Part shown: positions 1-8,675 of the stretch, one piece after another
How positions within the stretch are numbered: the stretch's first letter is position 1
How the letters are laid out: every line of letters begins with the position of its first letter
Origin: Sinosporangium siamense
Lineage (GTDB): Bacteria; Actinomycetota; Actinomycetes; Streptosporangiales; Streptosporangiaceae
Direction of reading: 5' to 3'
NCBI RefSeq assembly: GCF_016863435.1
Contig: NZ_BOOW01000031.1
Span: 1-64,000, forward strand
DNA length: 64,000 nucleotides
Position numbers and translations under genes: made by a program
The notes under the pieces: model-generated
Told to the model about the DNA's origin: nothing
Databases searched by the model: none
The model's input: only the letters and a program-made list of their open reading frames with translations

Positions 1-60
1 TGGTTTTGTAGCGGCTTGGGTTATTGGTTGTGAGGTTTGGGGTGTTTCTGGTTTGTGGTG

Positions 61-89
61 AAGGGCCGCTCTGGTGAGTGGCCCTTTTT
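61..89 (+). terminator. Rho-independent terminator
   Basis: A 7-bp perfect stem (AAGGGCC at 61-67 with GGCCCTT at 80-86) is followed by a T run to 89. It probably ends a plus-strand transcript that begins left of the window. Confidence 0.65.
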
Positions 90-173
90 GTGTTTTCGGG
101 GGTCTGTCGATGGTTGCGGCCTGGTGTTGTTGAAGAGGGTGTCTTCGCTTTGTTGGAGGGGCGCTGATGGATG

Positions 174-213
174 AAGAGTCGCCGGTGGAGTGAGGGCTCC
201 ACTGGTGGCTCTT
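174..213 (+). terminator. Long hairpin terminator
   Basis: A 17-bp stem (174-190 with 197-213) that needs only G-T wobbles closes a six-base loop and is followed by T-rich DNA. It backs up the terminator at 61-89. Confidence 0.55.
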
Positions 214-377
214 CTTGTGTTTCTGAGCGTTTGATGAGTTGCCGGCCGGTGTCTTTGTTGTCGAGGCTTGGCTTGGTAGGTGGTTCTTTTGCTGCTGGCG
301 TGGGGGTTGGGGCTGGAGGCGTGAGACGGGCGGGTTGATGGGTTTTTGGTGCACGGGGTGCCGTTGCGGGAGCGGTT

Positions 378-405
378 GGGGGGCAGTGGGTTGGGGGGCA
401 GTGGG
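378..405 (+). repeat. G-run duplication, possible G-quadruplex
   Basis: Four G tracts (378-383, 388-390, 393-398, 403-405) are separated by loops of 2 to 4 bases, created by a 15-bp direct duplication of GGTTGGGGGGCAGTG. The geometry fits an intramolecular G-quadruplex on the plus strand. No gene overlaps it. Confidence 0.45.
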
Positions 406-1403
406 TTGGCGGTTGTCTCCAGCTGCAGCTGGGCGTCGGCGTCGGCATCGAGCTGGCGTGGGTGTGGTGACGGTCCGGCTGGCCCTTTTCTGTTTGGGGC
501 TGCCCTCGTGGGGTCGGCATGTCTGTGTTGTGGGTTCATGGTGTGCTGTGTGCTCTGAGGGATTGGTGCTATAGCTCCTTAAGTGTGCTTGTGTTTGACC
601 GTCCCTCCTTTTGTGCGTTCCAGTGTGTTCGCTTGGGTGGTCCGCATAGTGAGAGTGTGCGTTTGTTTATGTCCTGAGGGTGTGCCGCTGGTAACCGCCG
701 GGGCTAATTTTGGGGGTTGCTGCAAACCAGGTCGTGCCCGCCTGGGATGATGGTGTGGGGCTGCGGGTGGGGGAGGCCCTTCGATTTCCCCTGGGGGGCT
801 TTGATCTGGGGTTTTGAGTTGGATTTTTCTGTCGTTGTGGCGTCGTGTTCGCTTTCCTCTGCGAGGCGCTGCTCGGGGGTAAAGGCGGAAATCGCGATGT
901 GCGACTGACTTGGCATGTTCTGTTCATCTTGATCGAGTCGATCTATATCGCGGACGTCGCTCTATAGGATGAATAGTGCTCGCGGCGCGAGAGAAGCGCC
1001 ATCGGTTGTGACACGGTTGTGAGGCAGGCACGAAGCCGTGGTCGTCGCTCGGGCAGCCCGCCGTCGGCACGGTCCGGGCACGGTCCAGGCGTGGGGTGGT
1101 GACGAGCTGCTGCGACCGGCGCGCACGGCCCTCAGGGGCTTGATCAGGGTGAAGTTCAGGGCCGCGAGAGGTGAGGAGAGGCTCAAAGAGGGGAAGGGTC
1201 AAGAGGATCTGGCGAAGTACTGGATCGTTCTTGGGAGCACCTAACCCGGGGAGGGTGAGGTTAACCAGGTGAAACTAGGGCGCTAGCCGTACAAACTGGA
1301 AAGGGCACTGGGCGTGTCGCATGGCGAACTCCGAATCGTCGGTTACCGTCCAATGTGTCGGGACAAGCCGAATGCGGCGAGTTCCTGAGGAAAGGACAAG
1401 CCG

Positions 1404-1790
1404 ATGGGGGCAGTGCGCAAGGTTGCCAGTTACCTTGGTCTGGGCGACGTTGATCATTACGACGATGCCTATGACTATGAGGGCGCTGACTATGAGGAGT
1501 GGGCGCCGGCCTCTGAGCGTGCCGCCAAGCGGTGGGGTGGCGAGAGTGCGCCGAACCGGATCATGGTGATCCAGCCACGGCAGTACAACAGTGATGCTCC
1601 GTTGATTGGGCGGCATTTTCGTGATGGGCAGGCGGTGATCATGGATGTCTCAGACATGTCGACGCCTGATGCGACCCGCATGGTGGACTTTGCGGCCGGG
1701 TTGGCGTTCGGTTGTGAGGGACGCATTGATCGCATCGCGGAGAAGGTGTTCCTGATCGCGCCGGCCAGCATCGAAGTCGACTCCGTTTGA
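1404..1790 (+). CDS. SepF-family cell division protein (paralogue)
   Basis: This 128-aa protein belongs to the SepF family, which tethers FtsZ polymers to the membrane at the septum. Residues 1-15 (MGAVRKVASYLGLGD) form the family's amphipathic membrane-binding helix. An acidic, Tyr-rich linker follows (about 16-45), then the SepF core (about 51-125) with MVIQPRQYN and MVDFAAGLAFG. It is shorter than typical actinobacterial SepF because the linker is short. A good ribosome site (AGGAAAGG) lies 8 bases before the ATG. It stands alone, with no ftsZ or other division genes nearby, so it is more likely a second SepF copy than the one in the main division cluster. A terminator follows the stop. 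Confidence 0.9.
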   Translation: MGAVRKVASYLGLGDVDHYDDAYDYEGADYEEWAPASERAAKRWGGESAPNRIMVIQPRQYNSDAPLIGRHFRDGQAVIMDVSDMSTPDATRMVDFAAGLAFGCEGRIDRIAEKVFLIAPASIEVDSV

Positions 1791-1829
1791 GGCTGAGCGC
1801 CCCTTAGCCCATCCTGCTGCTCCGTGCCT

Positions 1830-1850
1830 CCGCCCGATCAGGTCGGGCGG
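1830..1850 (+). terminator. Hairpin terminator after the SepF-like gene
   Basis: An 8-bp perfect stem (CCGCCCGA at 1830-1837, TCGGGCGG at 1843-1850) with a five-base loop sits 40 bases after the SepF stop. It lies between convergent genes and could act on both. Confidence 0.55.
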
Positions 1851-1877
1851 GGTTCGCTTGTGGGGCTCCCCCAACCC

Positions 1878-3179
1878 TCAGGCGGCCCGCGGGCCTCGGC
1901 GCAGCAGGCGGTTCAGCTCCGTCAGCTCCTCGGCCGCCGTCGTCGCCCGCTGCTCAGACTCGCGGGCATATTCGTGCAACGCCCAGACCGCTCCTTGAGC
2001 CTGTTCGCGGAGTTCGGCCACTTGAGCATTGGCGTGTTCGGTGGCGGCGATCGTGTGTTTGCGCCTCATCCACAGCCTGTGGACGCCGAGGGCCAGGAAG
2101 AGCACCGCGGCGAGGGCGAGCGGCCAGGTGACGACGAGCCCGGCGACTATTGCGACGGCGGTGAGCGCCAGCAGGGCGTAGGCGAGCCAAGGGGGTCCCT
2201 GCCTAGGGATGTTCTCGGTCTTCACCTGTTGTTCCGCGGCGCGCAGGGAGTCCAGGTCCGGACCTTCCGGGCGAAGCAGCACCCGGAGCCCGAGCACAGG
2301 CAGCGTGACGGTCGAGGGCGGGGGCAGGCTGGATAGCCGTTGTTGTTCCTCGGCGACGGTACGGATGACCGGTGTCACGACATTGACGGCTATGGCGGTG
2401 AGGGTGGGGTCGGCGCCGGGGCGAAGATCGTCGAGCAGGTGGCCGACGAGGGGTGTCCCCGCGGCCTCCTTGTCTTCCCCGTTGATCAGGGCGCGGATCA
2501 CCGCCAGGGGCTCGTCGTGAGCCCACGTGGCGGGAGACTGGGCGGTCCTCTCGGTGGCCCGGCGGGTTGAGGTGATTTCCACACACCTGGCCATGAGCCG
2601 GCTGAGGCGGGCGGATGCCTGGGCGGGGATCGCGAGATCCGGGATCTCTGCCAGCTCCGGATAGTCGGCCAGCGACGGCGGCACCACCGTGGCCGGTTCG
2701 TCTGGGATGAGGGCTTGGAGCCACTGCTCCGGGGTGGCCTGGTCGGCCACGGCGACGCCGTCCAGTTTGCGGAGCACGAAGATCTTGCCGGCTGGGCCGT
2801 ACGCCCCCTTGGCCGCGGCGATCCACAGGGCGCGCTGCCCGAGTGTGACCGGAGTGTCGGCGGCGAGTGTGCCGAACGCCATGCCCAGCCAGGAGGCGTG
2901 GATGCGGTCGCCGTGGCCGGCGACGGCAAGCGCCAGGCAGAGGAAGAGGGCTGTGCGGCTTTCGTCGCTCTGAGCGGCCTTTGCGAGGTCGGGGAGTGCG
3001 TCTTCGCCGTGGAGGAGAGCGGCCAGCGCCGAGGCGGCCGGGAGGAACCAGGAGTCGGTGCTGTCACTGGCGCCGGGCGGTGGCGCGGTGACGATGCCGC
3101 CGGCGGCGAGGGTGGCCAGCAGCGCCTCAGCGTAGCGCTGTAGCTCCGTCGCGGCGTGGGGGCTCGCGGTTAGGTCCAT
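1878..3179 (-). CDS. Membrane protein of unknown function with C-terminal coiled coil
   Basis: This is a 433-aa protein I do not recognise. Residues 1 to about 325 are a soluble, Ala/Leu-rich, mostly helical region without recognisable catalytic motifs. Residues about 330-375 form two closely spaced membrane segments (a hairpin) followed by a basic WMRRKH stop. The last 55 residues are charged and predicted coiled coil, ending LLRRGPRAA. Both ends probably face the cytoplasm. I chose the ATG at 3179; the frame stays open to 3290, but the extra residues are Arg-rich and look non-coding. It is convergent with the SepF-like gene. No function can be inferred from context. Confidence 0.7.
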   Translation of the reverse strand: MDLTASPHAATELQRYAEALLATLAAGGIVTAPPPGASDSTDSWFLPAASALAALLHGEDALPDLAKAAQSDESRTALFLCLALAVAGHGDRIHASWLGMAFGTLAADTPVTLGQRALWIAAAKGAYGPAGKIFVLRKLDGVAVADQATPEQWLQALIPDEPATVVPPSLADYPELAEIPDLAIPAQASARLSRLMARCVEITSTRRATERTAQSPATWAHDEPLAVIRALINGEDKEAAGTPLVGHLLDDLRPGADPTLTAIAVNVVTPVIRTVAEEQQRLSSLPPPSTVTLPVLGLRVLLRPEGPDLDSLRAAEQQVKTENIPRQGPPWLAYALLALTAVAIVAGLVVTWPLALAAVLFLALGVHRLWMRRKHTIAATEHANAQVAELREQAQGAVWALHEYARESEQRATTAAEELTELNRLLRRGPRAA

Positions 3180-3494
3180 GCTCAAGCGGAGAACTCCCCG
3201 AAGACGTGAGGAGTGCACACCCCTACTCAAAACCCTCGCCGGTCTACTCTTCGGCCGGCACCGGGGGCGCGCACTCCAATGACCGCGCAAAGCCTAACCC
3301 GAGGAGGCACCATGTGTGAGGTAGGCACGCCCAGAGGTGGACATGTCCGGAGCGCCTCCCAGATGGCCGCGCTGAGCCCAATCAACACCCGCGGCGTACG
3401 GCACGAGCCGGGCAGTCGTTTCCCGTGGTCAAGGGGTGAGGCATAGGTGCCGGCCTGGTTCCGCCGACCTGGTTCCCTCCAGGAAGATCGGGGT
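3180..3494. other. Intergenic spacer
   Basis: About 315 bases between two minus-strand genes. I see no conserved gene, hairpin or clear promoter here. Confidence 0.5.
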
Positions 3495-3920
3495 TCACCC
3501 GAGCAGCGTGTGCAAAGCTTCCAGGCAGGCCTGCCAGCCCTTCGTGACGCCGTCGGCGGTGGTGGGGTCGGTGAGGATGTGGATGAACACCATGCGGCAT
3601 CCCCCACCCTCTCCGGGGTGAAGCTCGATCCTGAGGTGGTCGTCGTATTCCCGCTCCTTGCCCTCGATGTCGTGCTCGTCGAACGCGAACAAGCTCGGTG
3701 GGTCAAAGTCGGTGACCGTTCCCGTGAACGTGGTGCCCTCACCGTCGTCGAAGATCAGTTGGCCTCCCACCCAATGGTCCACGTGGGTGACCGTCATCGG
3801 ATACCACTTGCTGAGCTGGGCGGGTTCGGTGATAGCCGTCCAGACTCTGGCCTGGTCGTGGGCGAGGTGGCGTTCGAAGCGCAGGGCGGGGCGGCCGTTG
3901 ACGGTGACGAGGTTGCTCAT
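3495..3920 (-). CDS. SRPBCC (AHSA1-like) domain protein
   Basis: A 141-aa START/SRPBCC-fold protein of the AHSA1 type. The N-terminus (FERHLAHDQARVWTAITEPAQ) matches the family's first strand and helix, followed by the WY/WVGGQL strand region. The C-terminal helix GWQACLEALHTLLG closes the hydrophobic cavity. Such proteins bind small hydrophobic ligands; the ligand here is unknown. The start overlaps the ArsR stop by 4 bases, so the two are translationally coupled. ArsR plus AHSA1-like pairs are common, and in them the regulator often controls its own operon. The family call is firm, the role is not. Confidence 0.88.
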   Translation of the reverse strand: MSNLVTVNGRPALRFERHLAHDQARVWTAITEPAQLSKWYPMTVTHVDHWVGGQLIFDDGEGTTFTGTVTDFDPPSLFAFDEHDIEGKEREYDDHLRIELHPGEGGGCRMVFIHILTDPTTADGVTKGWQACLEALHTLLG

Positions 3921-4222
3921 GGGTTTTCCTCCAGGTGTTGTTCGAGCAGGTCGAGGTGGGTGTTCCACAGCTCGCGATAAGGCGTGAGCCAGGCGTCGAC
4001 CTCGGCGAGTGGCTCCAGCCGCAGTTCGTACCACCGGCGTTGGGCCTCGGGGCGGACCGTGACGAGTCCGGCGGCCCGGAGCACTCGGAGGTGCTTGGAG
4101 ACACCGGGTTGGCTCGTGCCGAGTTCGGTGACGAGCTCGCCGACGAGCCGGGGGCGGATCCGCAGCAGGTCGAGGATGCGACGCCGGGTGGGGTCGCTTA
4201 AGGCATCAAACGGCATGACCAC
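3917..4222 (-). CDS. ArsR-family transcriptional regulator
   Basis: A 101-aa winged-helix repressor. FDALSDPTRRRILDLL is the standard ArsR first helix, and TSQPGVSKHLRVLRAAGLV is the recognition helix-turn-helix, followed by the beta wing VRPEAQRRWYELR. The cysteine and histidine metal ligands of classic ArsR/SmtB proteins are absent, so it probably senses something other than a metal or acts through protein interaction. The translation starts MVMPF; either Met could be used. It is the first gene of a two-gene operon with the SRPBCC protein, and a near-consensus promoter lies just upstream. Confidence 0.92.
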   Translation of the reverse strand: MVMPFDALSDPTRRRILDLLRIRPRLVGELVTELGTSQPGVSKHLRVLRAAGLVTVRPEAQRRWYELRLEPLAEVDAWLTPYRELWNTHLDLLEQHLEENP

Positions 4223-4228
4223 GACACT

Positions 4229-4257
4229 AGTATGCGAGTCTGGTTATATAAACGCAA
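4229..4257 (-). promoter_or_regulatory. Sigma-70 type promoter of the ArsR operon
   Basis: On the minus strand TTGCGT (4257-4252) and CATACT (4234-4229) are spaced by exactly 17 bases and end 7 bases before the ArsR start. The transcript would be almost leaderless. The intervening DNA is AT-rich, unlike its surroundings. Confidence 0.6.
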
Positions 4258-4287
4258 GGGCATCTAGCGTGGTGAGGGACATGAAGC

Positions 4288-4401
4288 GACCCCGCATTCA
4301 GGCGGGGTCACAAGGGGAGGCAGGCGCCAGAACGACAACGGAGCCCAAGGAATGCCCTGGGCTCCGAGCCGTCACGGAAGCCGGGGCCGCCAAAGCCCCG
4401 G
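4288..4401 (-). terminator. Three consecutive hairpins after argS
   Basis: Three perfect stems lie in a row: CCGGGGC/GCCCCGG (4381-4401), GGAGCCCA/TGGGCTCC (4340-4365) and GACCCCGC/GCGGGGTC (4288-4309). They lie between the argS stop and the ArsR promoter, so they most likely end argS transcription. None has a long U tract. Confidence 0.6.
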
Positions 4402-4409
4402 AGGTGATG

Positions 4410-6134
4410 TCACATGCGCTCAGGCACCGGCACCCCAAGCAGGGTGAGGCCGGTTTCGAGCACGTTCAACGTGATCGCGCACAAGGCCAGCCGCGAGGCC
4501 AGCACGTCGGCCGGCGGCGGCGGCAAAATGATCGGGCACTGGTCGTAAAACGAAGTGAACGCCGTAGCCGTCTCAAACAGATAAGCGCACAGCCGATGCG
4601 GCTCCGCCGTAGCCGCCGTGTGCTCCACGGCCTGGCCGAAGCCGAGCAGCTGCAGGGCCAGGGCACGCTCCGCGGGCTCGCCGAGCTTGATCGGGCCCTT
4701 GGCCGTGGCGGGGTCGACGTCGGCCCGCCGGAAGACGGACTTGATCCGGGTCGTCGCATATTGCATGTAAGGCCCGGTGTTCCCCACGAAGTGGACCATG
4801 CGCTCGAGATCGAACACATACTCACTGTCGTGGCTGACCGACAAGTCGGCGTATTTGACCGCGGCCATGCCCACCGCCTGGGCGATCACCTGCTGCGTCT
4901 CCTCGTCGTAGCCGCGCTCGGCGATCGCGGTGGCGGCGCGGTCGACGGCCTCGGTGAGGAGGTCGTTGAGCTTGACCGACTCTCCGGACCTGGTGCGGAA
5001 CCGGCGGCCGTCCTTGCCCAGCATCATGCCGATCTGCACATGCTCGGCCGACACCTTGTCCGTTAGCCAGCCGGCCTCGCGGGCGGCGGCGAAGACCATC
5101 TGGAAGTGCAGGGACTGGTCGGCGCCCACGACATAGAGGATGCGGTCGGCCCCGAGGTCGCGGACGCGGTAACGGATGGCGGCCATGTCCGTCGTGGCAT
5201 AGCCGTATCCACCGTCGCTCTTGCGGATGATCAGCGGGAGGGGCTGGTCGTCGCTGCCGGTGAAGCCGGGCGGGAAGACGCAGAGGGCGCCGTCGCTGAT
5301 GCGGGCGTGGCCGGACTTCTCAAGGTCTTCGCAGGTCTGGGCGAGCATCGGGTTATACATGCTCTCGCCCGCGATGTCCTTGTCGGTGAGCGTGACGCCG
5401 AGCATCGCGTAGATCTTGTTGAAGTAGCGGATCGTGGCGTCCATGAAGACGTGCCAGAGCCGCATGGTCTCGGCGTCCTCGGCCTGCAGGGTGACGACAC
5501 GCAGCCGGGCCCGCTGCTGGAAGCCCGGATCGGTCTCGAACTTGGCGCGGGCGGCCTTGTAGAACTCGCTGCCCTCGCCGGCCTCCAGCTGGGCGATCGC
5601 GGCGGGCTCGCCGACGTCGAGCAGGTGCTCGATCAGCATGCCGAACGGTGTGCCCCAGTCGCCGAGATGGTTTTGCCGGATGACCTCGTTGCCGAGGTGC
5701 TCAAACGTGCGGGCCAGCGAGTCGCCCACGATCGTGGTGCGCAGGTGGCCGACGTGCATCTCCTTGGCGGCGTTTGGCGCCGAGTAGTCGATGACGATCC
5801 GCTGCGGCGGATTGCTGTGGCCGACTCCGGCGCGAGGGTCGGTGAGCAGCGTCTCGGCCTGCTCGGTGATCCACTCGTCGCTCAAGGTGAGGTTGATGAA
5901 GCCAGGCCCGCTCACCTCGACGGTGCCGGGGAAGTCGAGGTGGTCGACGATGGCCTGGGCGACGTCCCGCGGGGCTCGTCGCAGGCGCTTGGCCAGGCTC
6001 AGCGCGACGTTCGCCTGGAAGTCGGCGAACTGCGAGGACCGGATCAGCGGGTCTGCGTCGGCGTGCTCGGAACCCAGGGCGGAGGCCATCGCCCGCTGAA
6101 GGAGTTCGGTGAGCACAAGCTGCGGGTTGGTCAT
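4410..6134 (-). CDS. argS: Arginyl-tRNA synthetase
   Basis: A 574-aa class Ia aminoacyl-tRNA synthetase that charges tRNA-Arg in the cytosol. The order is an N-terminal Arg_tRNA_synt_N domain (1 to about 90), the catalytic Rossmann domain with HVGH at 127-130 (the HIGH signature), the GKDGRRFRTRSG segment near residue 371 that takes the place of KMSKS in many bacterial ArgS proteins, and a C-terminal DALR anticodon-binding domain ending VPVPERM. Length is normal. ArgS-specific residues such as SAPNAAKEMHVGHLR are intact. It lies upstream of the ArsR operon but is separated from it by three hairpins. Confidence 0.97.
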   Translation of the reverse strand: MTNPQLVLTELLQRAMASALGSEHADADPLIRSSQFADFQANVALSLAKRLRRAPRDVAQAIVDHLDFPGTVEVSGPGFINLTLSDEWITEQAETLLTDPRAGVGHSNPPQRIVIDYSAPNAAKEMHVGHLRTTIVGDSLARTFEHLGNEVIRQNHLGDWGTPFGMLIEHLLDVGEPAAIAQLEAGEGSEFYKAARAKFETDPGFQQRARLRVVTLQAEDAETMRLWHVFMDATIRYFNKIYAMLGVTLTDKDIAGESMYNPMLAQTCEDLEKSGHARISDGALCVFPPGFTGSDDQPLPLIIRKSDGGYGYATTDMAAIRYRVRDLGADRILYVVGADQSLHFQMVFAAAREAGWLTDKVSAEHVQIGMMLGKDGRRFRTRSGESVKLNDLLTEAVDRAATAIAERGYDEETQQVIAQAVGMAAVKYADLSVSHDSEYVFDLERMVHFVGNTGPYMQYATTRIKSVFRRADVDPATAKGPIKLGEPAERALALQLLGFGQAVEHTAATAEPHRLCAYLFETATAFTSFYDQCPIILPPPPADVLASRLALCAITLNVLETGLTLLGVPVPERM

Positions 6135-6220
6135 GCCGTCAAGGGTATCGGCTCTCCGCTCACCGCACCCGCGCGTGCCGGGCCGCCCGGAGCACCCGGT
6201 CGGCAGTATCGGCTCCCCGC

Positions 6221-8647
6221 TCAGCGCACCCGTTCAGGAGCCGCCGGCCGCGGCGGCGGAGGCGGCGGCTCGGCGGGCGGTTTCTTTCGGTGGGTGAAGG
6301 TGACGGCGAGGGTGAGCACGGCGGCGGCGAGCACCCCGAAGCCGACGGCGGTGAGATCGTTGATGGCGTTGCCCGGCTGGAGGGCGAACAGGGCGCGGGT
6401 CGGGGGCAGTGCCATCGCCAGCGCGAAGAGGCCGACCATGCTCGCGACGAGGATGACGCGCCACCAGGTCATCCGCCCGTCGGCGATGTAGGGACGGGCG
6501 ACCAGCACCAAGACCCACCAGGTGGCGACGAACAGGGTGATGACCCCCGCCGTGCGCGCGAAGGTCAGATCCGATGAACTCGACTGCGCCAGGGCGAACG
6601 ACGCGAATGTCGCGATCGCGCACGCCACTCCTGCGGGTACGGCGAGGCGCAGCACACGTGGCACAAAGCCTGTGCGTGCGCGCTCGTAGCTCGGGGCGAG
6701 GGCCAGGAAGAAGGCGGGGATGCCGATCGTCAGCGCGTTGACGAGCGTCGAGTGCCGGGGCGCGAAAGGGAAGGCGAGGCCGACGACGCCGGTCAGCAGG
6801 GACAAGACGATCGCGTAGAAGGTCTTGGTGAGGAAGAGCCCCGAGACCCGCTCGATGTTGGCGAGCACCCTGCGCCCTTCGCCGACGACGTGCGGGAGGG
6901 TGGCGAAGCTGTCGTCGAGGAGCACGACCTGGGCGACGGCCTTGGTCGCGCCGCTGCCGGAGCCCATGGCCACGCCGAGGTCGGCGTCCTTCAGGGCGAG
7001 TACGTCGTTGACGCCGTCGCCGGTCATCGCCACGGTGTGGCCGCGCGATTGCAGGGCGCCGACGAACAGGCGTTTCTGCTGCGGGGTGACACGTCCGAAG
7101 ACGGTGTGCGTTTCAAGGATCTCGGCGAGCTTGTCCTGGTCGTCCTCGGGGAGGGTGCGGGCGTCGACGGCGCGGTCGCCGCCGGGCACGTTGAGTGAGG
7201 TGGCGATGGCCGAGACGGATTCGGGGTTGTCGCCGGAGATGATCTTGAGGGTGACGTTCTGCCTGGCGAAGTAGGCGAGGGTGTCGGGGGCGTCGGGACG
7301 GATGCGCTGGCTGAGGGTGATGAGGGCGGCCGCATTGAGGGGGCCGAGGTCGTCGGGGCGGGCGAGCGCGCCGTCCCCGACATGGCAGAGCGCCAGCACA
7401 CGGAGGCCGGTGGCGGCCAGGTCGGCGGCTTTGCCGTACCCGGGAGTGCCGGGTTCGAGAAGGATGTCGGGGGCGCCGAGCACCCAGGAGCCGTGGGTCT
7501 CGAACTCGGTGCCGCTCCATTTGCGGGCGGAGGAGAAGGGCACGCTGGCCCGCGCGATCCAGCCGGGGGAGTCGGGGTAGCGCTGCCGCACCGCGAGGGC
7601 GGTCGCGTTGGGGCGGGGGTCGGCGTTGGCGAGGGCGCCGAGGGCGTCGGGCACGGGCAGGTCGTCGTCGAGGACGATGACCTCGGAGAGGTCCATGCCG
7701 CCCGCGGTGAGGGTGCCGGTTTTGTCGAGGCAGAGCACGTCGACGCGGGCCAGTCCCTCGATGGCGGGGAGCTCCTGGACGAGGCATTTGCGCTGGCCGA
7801 GGCGGACGACGCCGACGGCGAAGGCGATGCTGGTCATCAGCACGAGGCCCTCGGGGATCATCGTGACAATGCCGGCGACGGTACTGGTGAGGGCCTCGTC
7901 GAAGGTGGTGGCGCGGTTGAGCTGGCTGTAGATCAGCAGGAGACCGATGGGGATGACAAGCCAGGTGATGTACTTGATGAACTTGTTCACGCCGTCGCGC
8001 AGCTCGGAGTGCGCCAGGGCGAACTTGCTCGCCTCCTCCGCAAGCTTCGCGGCATATGCCTCTTTGCCGACCTTTGTCGCGACATAGATCCCGGTGCCTG
8101 CCACGACGAAACTGCCCGAAAGGACGGCGTCGCCGGGTTGCTTGTGCACCGAGTCGGCCTCGCCGGTCAGGAGCGACTCGTCGATCTCCAGCCCCGCCGA
8201 CGAGGTGACCTCGCCGTCGACGAGCAGGCGGTCGCCCGGTCCCAGCACGACCAGGTCGTCCAGCACGACCGTGCGCGGGGGGATCTCCAGCTCCGCTCCG
8301 TCGCGGCGGACGCGGACGGGCGCCTCGCCGACGACGGCGAGCCGGTCGAGGGTGCGCTTGGCGCGCAGCTCCTGCACGATGCCGATGGCGGAGTTGGCCA
8401 CGATGATCAGGCCGAACATGCCGTCCTGCCATTGGCCGAAGACGAGGATCAGCACCCACAACACGCCGATGACGGCGTTGAACAGTGTGAAGACGTTGGC
8501 ACGGATGATCGCCGACAACGACCGGCTGGATCTGCGGGGCAGATCGTTGACCTGCCCTAGAGAGACGCGCCTCGCCACCTCACCGGCGGTGAGTCCCGCC
8601 GTCAGCTGCCCCTGGGTTGCCACACCTACTCCCCCTGCGACCGTCAC
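6221..8647 (-). CDS. P-type cation-transporting ATPase (CtpE-like)
   Basis: An 808-aa P-type ATPase. It has the actuator loop LTGEAD (near residue 160), the transmembrane PEGL motif (about 262), the phosphorylation site DKTGTLT (Asp near 305), and the hinge MTGDGVNDVLALKDADLG (near 544). Several membrane helices flank these, with four or more in the C-terminal third. There is no N-terminal heavy-metal domain and no CPC motif, so it is not a heavy-metal pump. PEGL and overall length match mycobacterial CtpE, a calcium-uptake ATPase; the ion is inferred. The C-terminal tail is Pro-rich. It is 28 bases from plsX on the same strand. Confidence 0.93.
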   Translation of the reverse strand: MTVAGGVGVATQGQLTAGLTAGEVARRVSLGQVNDLPRRSSRSLSAIIRANVFTLFNAVIGVLWVLILVFGQWQDGMFGLIIVANSAIGIVQELRAKRTLDRLAVVGEAPVRVRRDGAELEIPPRTVVLDDLVVLGPGDRLLVDGEVTSSAGLEIDESLLTGEADSVHKQPGDAVLSGSFVVAGTGIYVATKVGKEAYAAKLAEEASKFALAHSELRDGVNKFIKYITWLVIPIGLLLIYSQLNRATTFDEALTSTVAGIVTMIPEGLVLMTSIAFAVGVVRLGQRKCLVQELPAIEGLARVDVLCLDKTGTLTAGGMDLSEVIVLDDDLPVPDALGALANADPRPNATALAVRQRYPDSPGWIARASVPFSSARKWSGTEFETHGSWVLGAPDILLEPGTPGYGKAADLAATGLRVLALCHVGDGALARPDDLGPLNAAALITLSQRIRPDAPDTLAYFARQNVTLKIISGDNPESVSAIATSLNVPGGDRAVDARTLPEDDQDKLAEILETHTVFGRVTPQQKRLFVGALQSRGHTVAMTGDGVNDVLALKDADLGVAMGSGSGATKAVAQVVLLDDSFATLPHVVGEGRRVLANIERVSGLFLTKTFYAIVLSLLTGVVGLAFPFAPRHSTLVNALTIGIPAFFLALAPSYERARTGFVPRVLRLAVPAGVACAIATFASFALAQSSSSDLTFARTAGVITLFVATWWVLVLVARPYIADGRMTWWRVILVASMVGLFALAMALPPTRALFALQPGNAINDLTAVGFGVLAAAVLTLAVTFTHRKKPPAEPPPPPPRPAAPERVR

Positions 8648-8675
8648 CGACTATTCAGCGTACGGCCGGATGAGA

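Larger units (their letters stand above)
1..1403. other. Gene-free left edge
   Basis: No reading frame in the first 1.4 kb has actinobacterial codon bias or a recognisable protein family. Base composition is unusually G- and T-rich on the plus strand up to about position 900, unlike the coding DNA further on. It contains two plus-strand hairpin terminators, a run of G tracts, and the leader of the SepF-like gene. The terminators suggest that a plus-strand gene ends just left of the window. Confidence 0.6.

Noticed and set aside
5106-6491. A 461-codon plus-strand frame opposite argS
   Set aside because: argS has full conserved motifs on the other strand; the plus frame is an antisense shadow rich in Gly/Val/Asp.
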